Assembly: GCA_017303975.1 (NCBI GenBank)
Contig: JAFLBG010000001.1
Location: 155,988 to 219,987, forward strand
Direction of reading: 5' to 3'
Length of the DNA stretch: 64,000 nucleotides
DNA from: Bacteroidota bacterium
Lineage (GTDB): Bacteria > Bacteroidota > Bacteroidia > JAFLBG01
The notes under the pieces were generated by a model. The model did not search any database. It was not told the origin of the DNA and saw only the letters and a list, made by a program, of their open reading frames with translations. Both the position numbers and the translations under genes were made by a program. How positions within the stretch are numbered: position 1 is the stretch's first letter; each line of letters opens with the position of its first letter. Below are positions 60,640-64,000 of this stretch, piece after piece.

Positions 60640-61665
60640 TTATACAATTGATTTAAATTGATTTAAAAATCTTACATCGTTCTCAAAAAACAAACGAATA
60701 TCTTTTACTTGGTATTTTAACATCGTAATCCGCTCTACGCCCATTCCAAAGGCAAATCCGGAATAAACACTACTATCTATTTTGCAATTATCCAACACAG
60801 CAGGGTCTACCATTCCACACCCCAAGATTTCTACCCACCCGGAGCCCTTGCAAATATTGCATCCTGAACCTTTACAAAAAGGACAAGAAACGTCCATCTC
60901 TGCACTAGGCTCTGTAAAAGGAAAATACGATGGGCGCAATCTTATTTTGGTATTGGCGCCAAACATTTCTACGGCAAAATAATTAAGCGTTTGCTTTAAA
61001 TCTGCCAACGAAACTTCTTTATCTATATACAATCCTTCTACTTGATGAAACTGGCAGTGTGCACGTGCCGATATTGCTTCGTTACGATACACCCTGCCTG
61101 GAGATATGGTACGAATAGGCGGTTTGTTGTTTTCCATCAAATGCACTTGTACCGAAGATGTTTGTGTTCTCAATACAATTGCGGGATCTGTTTCGATATA
61201 AAACGTATCCTGCATATCTCTTGCCGGATGATACTCCGGAGTGTTTAATGCAGTAAAATTATGCCAATCGTCCTCAATCTCTCTTCCTTCGCTAACAGTA
61301 AAGCCTATGTGCGAAAAAATATCAATTATCTCGTTTTTTATTTTTGTAATGGGATGTGTTGAGCCCAATAAAACAGGTTCTCCTGGAAGTGTGTAATCCA
61401 TTGCTCCCGATGATTTTTGTGTAGGAGCATCCATGCTAACCTTCATTCCTTCCCATTTTTGTTGAGCAGCTGTTTTTAGCTCGTTCAACTTTTGACCCAA
61501 TTCTTTTTTAAGTTCGGGAGTGGTGGTTTTAAAGTCTTCGAATAGATCATTCAAAACACCTTTTTTACTAAGATATTTCAAACGAAAATTCTCTAACTGC
61601 TCTTTCGATTCTATCGAAAACGCATCAACCTCGTTTAGTATGTTTATTATTTTTTCTTTTAACAC
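60640..61665 (-). CDS. pheS: Phenylalanyl-tRNA synthetase alpha subunit
   Basis: The 341-residue subunit carries the class II catalytic core: motif 1 region (HPITKIKNEIIDIFSHIGF), motif 2 (PGRVYRNEAISARAHCQFHQVEGLYID) and motif 3 (GFAFGMGVERITMLKY). The N-terminal coiled coil (~1-90) binds tRNA. An inserted SCPFCKGSGCNICKGSGW segment has four cysteines and looks like a zinc site, a feature of the bacterial branch. The beta subunit gene is not in the window. The start is GTG at 61665, ten bases behind a strong promoter. Confidence 0.96.
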   Translation of the reverse strand: MLKEKIINILNEVDAFSIESKEQLENFRLKYLSKKGVLNDLFEDFKTTTPELKKELGQKLNELKTAAQQKWEGMKVSMDAPTQKSSGAMDYTLPGEPVLLGSTHPITKIKNEIIDIFSHIGFTVSEGREIEDDWHNFTALNTPEYHPARDMQDTFYIETDPAIVLRTQTSSVQVHLMENNKPPIRTISPGRVYRNEAISARAHCQFHQVEGLYIDKEVSLADLKQTLNYFAVEMFGANTKIRLRPSYFPFTEPSAEMDVSCPFCKGSGCNICKGSGWVEILGCGMVDPAVLDNCKIDSSVYSGFAFGMGVERITMLKYQVKDIRLFFENDVRFLNQFKSIV

Positions 61666-61675
61666 TGGTATCTTA

Positions 61676-61706
61676 CAAAATTAAGGTAATGTGAAGGTGT
61701 ATGCAA
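61676..61706 (-). promoter_or_regulatory. Promoter of pheS: TTG-N20-TAATTTTG
   Basis: The minus strand reads TTG (61706-61704), 20 bases and TAATTTTG (61683-61676), a perfect Bacteroidota promoter. The GTG start is ten bases downstream. Confidence 0.7.
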
Positions 61707-61729
61707 TTTATACGATACAAATTTATGAA

Positions 61730-62551
61730 CTACTTAATAACTTTCATTTTCAAAACTCGCACATCCTGCAATGGCCTGGAATTTTGATCTACTTCTACGG
61801 CAGCTATTTTTTCTACCACGTCCATTCCCTCTACCACCTCTCCAAAAACAGTATAGCCGCCATCCAAGTGAGGTGTTCCTCCAACTGTGGAATATGTTTT
61901 GATTTGCTCTTCGTTAAATTTAAAATATGCTTGCTTAAGCAATTCGGCATCAATAGCTGGCTCTATCTGTTTTATCAATGGTTGCAGGCTGTCGAATTTG
62001 CTTTCTGTTTGAAACTGGATGAACTTATTTCTAAAATCGGCATATTCCGGCTTGTTTATTAATTCGGAAAATATTTGTTGCTTTAACGGTGCGTTTTTCT
62101 GGGCTTCCAACATTTTTAAATCCGATTCGGTAAATGTTTTTCCTTGTACAATATAAAATTGGCAATCGGACGATTCTTTATTCGGATTTTGATCATCGCT
62201 CAAACGAGCAGCTGCAAGTGCACCCTTTTTATGAATAAGTTTAGCATTAAATTCGGCAGGCACGGTACTCCCAAAACCGCCATTGCCTAGCATTGTTCCA
62301 CTTGGCGCACGCTTAGAATCCGGGTCTCCACCCTGAATCATAAAATCTTTAATTACCCTATGAAAAAGTAAACTGTCGTATTTATTGCTACGAACAAGTT
62401 TTAGAAAATTATCTCTGTGCTTAGGTGTTTCGTTGTATAGCTTTATTTTTATGTCGCCCTGGGTGGTTTTAATTAACACCTTTAGCTCTTGCTGTGCGAT
62501 GGCTGAAATTGACAAAAACAAGCATATTAAAGAGAAGAATCGTACTAACAT
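61730..62551 (-). CDS. Exported cyclophilin with a large internal insertion
   Basis: The 273-residue protein has a signal peptide (~1-19, SAIAQ). The first half is a cyclophilin core with FHRVIKDFMIQGGDP (catalytic Arg) and ESSDCQFYIVQ. The core resumes at ~225 with YSTVGGTPHLDGGYTVFGEVVEGMDVVEKIA. Between them lies a ~85-residue helical insertion (~140-225) absent from ordinary cyclophilins. It catalyses proline isomerisation in the periplasm, or in the outer-membrane compartment if lipid-anchored, which is not seen. The insertion may bind substrates. Confidence 0.9.
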   Translation of the reverse strand: MLVRFFSLICLFLSISAIAQQELKVLIKTTQGDIKIKLYNETPKHRDNFLKLVRSNKYDSLLFHRVIKDFMIQGGDPDSKRAPSGTMLGNGGFGSTVPAEFNAKLIHKKGALAAARLSDDQNPNKESSDCQFYIVQGKTFTESDLKMLEAQKNAPLKQQIFSELINKPEYADFRNKFIQFQTESKFDSLQPLIKQIEPAIDAELLKQAYFKFNEEQIKTYSTVGGTPHLDGGYTVFGEVVEGMDVVEKIAAVEVDQNSRPLQDVRVLKMKVIK

Positions 62552-62624
62552 AATGGCTTTTTTAGAGATAAATGGTGTATAATGTCCTTAAAATATTCAT
62601 TTTCACTTAAATAAAAAAATTAAG

Positions 62625-62632
62625 TATATTTG
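62625..62632 (+). promoter_or_regulatory. -7 element for the small lipoprotein gene
   Basis: TATATTTG is a perfect TAnnTTTG, 34 bases before the ATG at 62667. No -33 TTG is visible at the expected distance. Confidence 0.55.
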
Positions 62633-62666
62633 TTAGGATAGTCTTAACCCATAAAACTATTATAAC

Positions 62667-63029
62667 ATGAAAACTATAACTATACTTTCAACTAAATTGC
62701 TTTTGGCTAGTTTGATTTTAATAGCTATTACAAACTTTGGCTGCAAAAAAAAGGATACCACTTGTACCGCCAATGTATATGTAGTTGATGCCAGTGGAGC
62801 TCCTGTAGATGGCGCTTCTGTAAGATTGTGGGCAAACACCTCTAACAATCCTTCCAACAATACTAAGATTGAAGAAACGCAAACAACAGATAGCGATGGC
62901 TTAGTGGTTTTTGAGTTTAAACTTCAAGCTATATTTAATGCAGATGCAACAAAAGGCGCTCTAAAAGGCTCTGCTATTGTGAAGTTAGAACCCGGAGAAA
63001 CTGTAGATAAAACTATTACGGTTCAATAG
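62667..63029 (+). CDS. Small lipoprotein with carboxypeptidase-regulatory-like domain
   Basis: The 120-residue protein has a type II signal peptide with a lipobox around NFGC (Cys26). The mature part is a single beta-sandwich of the CarboxypepD_reg/Ig-like type: ANVYVVDASGAPVDGASVRLWAN, then TDSDGLVVFEFKL and an EPGETVDKTITVQ ending. It is probably bound to the outer membrane. The function is unknown. Its 3' end overlaps the convergent gene by 14 bases. Confidence 0.7.
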   Translation: MKTITILSTKLLLASLILIAITNFGCKKKDTTCTANVYVVDASGAPVDGASVRLWANTSNNPSNNTKIEETQTTDSDGLVVFEFKLQAIFNADATKGALKGSAIVKLEPGETVDKTITVQ

Positions 63030-63381
63030 TCTCCTCTTCCTTAAAGAAATTAACAATTGCTTCTTTGATTAAGTATTGTTGTTCTCCTGCTTTTAGTGGG
63101 GGAAGCTCCTCTTTTAATCTCCAATGTGGCCACCCATCCTTATCTAAACCTTCATATTCATAATAGCCATAGGGTTCTAATAATTTGCAAATAGCTATGT
63201 GCAACACATTTAGCTTTTGGTCTTTCGAAAACTTTTTGTAGCCCATCCCCAACACTTGAACACCAATCAAAAAAAGCACTCCATCTAAATCTAAACTACC
63301 ACCAAATTGAGTATTAAGTCTGGTTAATAATATATTCCAATCTGCTTTAAGTTTTTCTATCTGTGCGGCTTCGGGTAGCAT
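63016..63381 (-). CDS. Small cytoplasmic protein, unknown function
   Basis: I do not recognise this 121-residue protein. It is mostly helical, with LDGVLFLIGVQVLGMGYKKFSKDQKLNVLHIAICKLLEPYGYYEYEGLDKDGWPHW in the centre. A conserved-looking Tyr/Gly/Trp region stands out, and the end is acidic (FFKEEETIEP). No signal peptide is present. The gene overlaps the lipoprotein gene tail to tail by 14 bases and lies 98 bases from the divergent YifB-type gene. Confidence 0.65.
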   Translation of the reverse strand: MLPEAAQIEKLKADWNILLTRLNTQFGGSLDLDGVLFLIGVQVLGMGYKKFSKDQKLNVLHIAICKLLEPYGYYEYEGLDKDGWPHWRLKEELPPLKAGEQQYLIKEAIVNFFKEEETIEP

Positions 63382-63479
63382 TTTTTTTCTTTAAATATAC
63401 AAAGTTGTGCGGGAATTTTTTCAAACATCTTTTTTGTTCGGTATAAAAAAATTAGGTTTGTGCGGAAAATTACTCATCT

Positions 63480-64000
63480 ATGTTGGTAAAAACATTTGGC
63501 TGTGCGGTATATGGTATAAACGCTACACTTGTAACGGTAGAGGTAAACATTTCTACCGGTGTAAATTTCTTTTTAGTTGGATTGGCAGATAGTGCTGTAA
63601 AGGAAAGTCAACAACGTATTGATGCGGCATTAAAAAACAATGGATATAAAATTCCGGGAAAAAGTATTGTAGTAAATATGGCTCCTGCCGATATAAGAAA
63701 GGAAGGCTCTGCTTACGATTTAACCATTGCAATGGGAATACTAGCTGCATCAGAACAAATAGTGGCCGATACAATAAGCGATTATGTGATTATGGGTGAA
63801 CTATCGTTAGATGGCGGGCTTCAGCCAATTAAAGGTGTATTGCCAATTGCATTAGAAGCAAAGGCAAAAGGCTTTAAGGGAATAATTTTGCCAAAAGCAA
63901 ATGCCAGAGAAGCCGCAGTTGTTAATGGATTGCAGGTATATGCTGCCGAATCGATAAAGCAGGTAATTAATTTTTTTAATGGCGAGGAGCAACTTATTGA
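63480..64000 (+). CDS. YifB/ComM-type Mg-chelatase-like AAA ATPase, C-terminus beyond window
   Basis: An ATG at 63480 opens a frame that stays open to the window edge (173 codons). It reads MLVKTFGCAVYGINATLVTVEVN, then LVGLADSAVKESQQRIDAAL, INMAPADIRKEGSAYDL-like VVNMAPADIRKEGSAYDL and MGELSLDGGLQPIKGVLPIAL, the N-terminal ChlI-like domain of the YifB/ComM family. The AAA core lies outside. In Vibrio and Haemophilus ComM is a branch-migration helicase needed for natural transformation; YifB is widely conserved also in non-competent bacteria. Confidence 0.92.
   Translation, partial: MLVKTFGCAVYGINATLVTVEVNISTGVNFFLVGLADSAVKESQQRIDAALKNNGYKIPGKSIVVNMAPADIRKEGSAYDLTIAMGILAASEQIVADTISDYVIMGELSLDGGLQPIKGVLPIALEAKAKGFKGIILPKANAREAAVVNGLQVYAAESIKQVINFFNGEEQLI

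Overview
The window is chromosomal DNA of a low-GC member of the Bacteroidota, most likely Flavobacteriales-like. The main evidence is type IX secretion biology: a 3347-residue SprB-repeat adhesin with a gliding-type C-terminal sorting domain, a PorP/SprF partner behind it, and the remnant of a type-A sorted protein. Supporting evidence is a DUF2723 protein O-mannosyltransferase, repeated TAnnTTTG-type -7 promoter elements, and few Shine-Dalgarno-like sites. No phage, insertion sequence, CRISPR array or rRNA operon is visible. Both ends cut a gene: a HerA-like ATPase on the left and a YifB/ComM-type ATPase on the right.

Layout. 1-13 kb: HerA-like ATPase, secreted START protein, giant adhesin and PorP/SprF. 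13-16.5 kb: YebC, then a SulP transporter with a beta-carbonic anhydrase (probable bicarbonate uptake), then a small acidic exported protein. 16.6-21.1 kb: a lipoprotein, then an ECF sigma factor, a membrane anti-sigma candidate with a triplicated cytosolic module, and a GIN-domain/beta-barrel protein. The sigma gene and the barrel gene each carry the same ECF-type promoter (GTAACTTTT-N13-CGTC), so this locus looks like a self-regulating envelope-response unit. It is the most system-like part of the window. 21-30 kb: dxs, a polysaccharide deacetylase, the DUF2723 enzyme and a two-component system. 29.7-37 kb: DUF502, an aldehyde dehydrogenase, an AstE-like deacylase, a decayed type IX cargo gene, RimK with a RimB-type protease, and two FAD oxidoreductases. 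37-42.6 kb: a four-gene operon with an exonuclease, ferrochelatase and a COQ7-like di-iron protein, then tryptophan 2,3-dioxygenase, a LolC/E-like permease and rbfA. 42.6-55.5 kb: housekeeping genes (rnr, metF, pabB, tilS, a DsbD-like protein) mixed with a TPR-SpoIIE phosphatase and unknown membrane proteins. 55.6-64 kb: two tRNA-Arg genes, an XRE/membrane pair, a YfhO protein, ferritin, pheS, a cyclophilin and small unknowns.

The features most worth following up are the ECF locus, perfect covariation of a cysteine pair across the 39 adhesin repeats (which predicts an extra disulfide), the sorted-protein remnant reduced to its two export signals, and a recurring near-leaderless promoter layout. 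All functions are read from sequence motifs without database searches. Coordinates inside homopolymer runs may be off by one.
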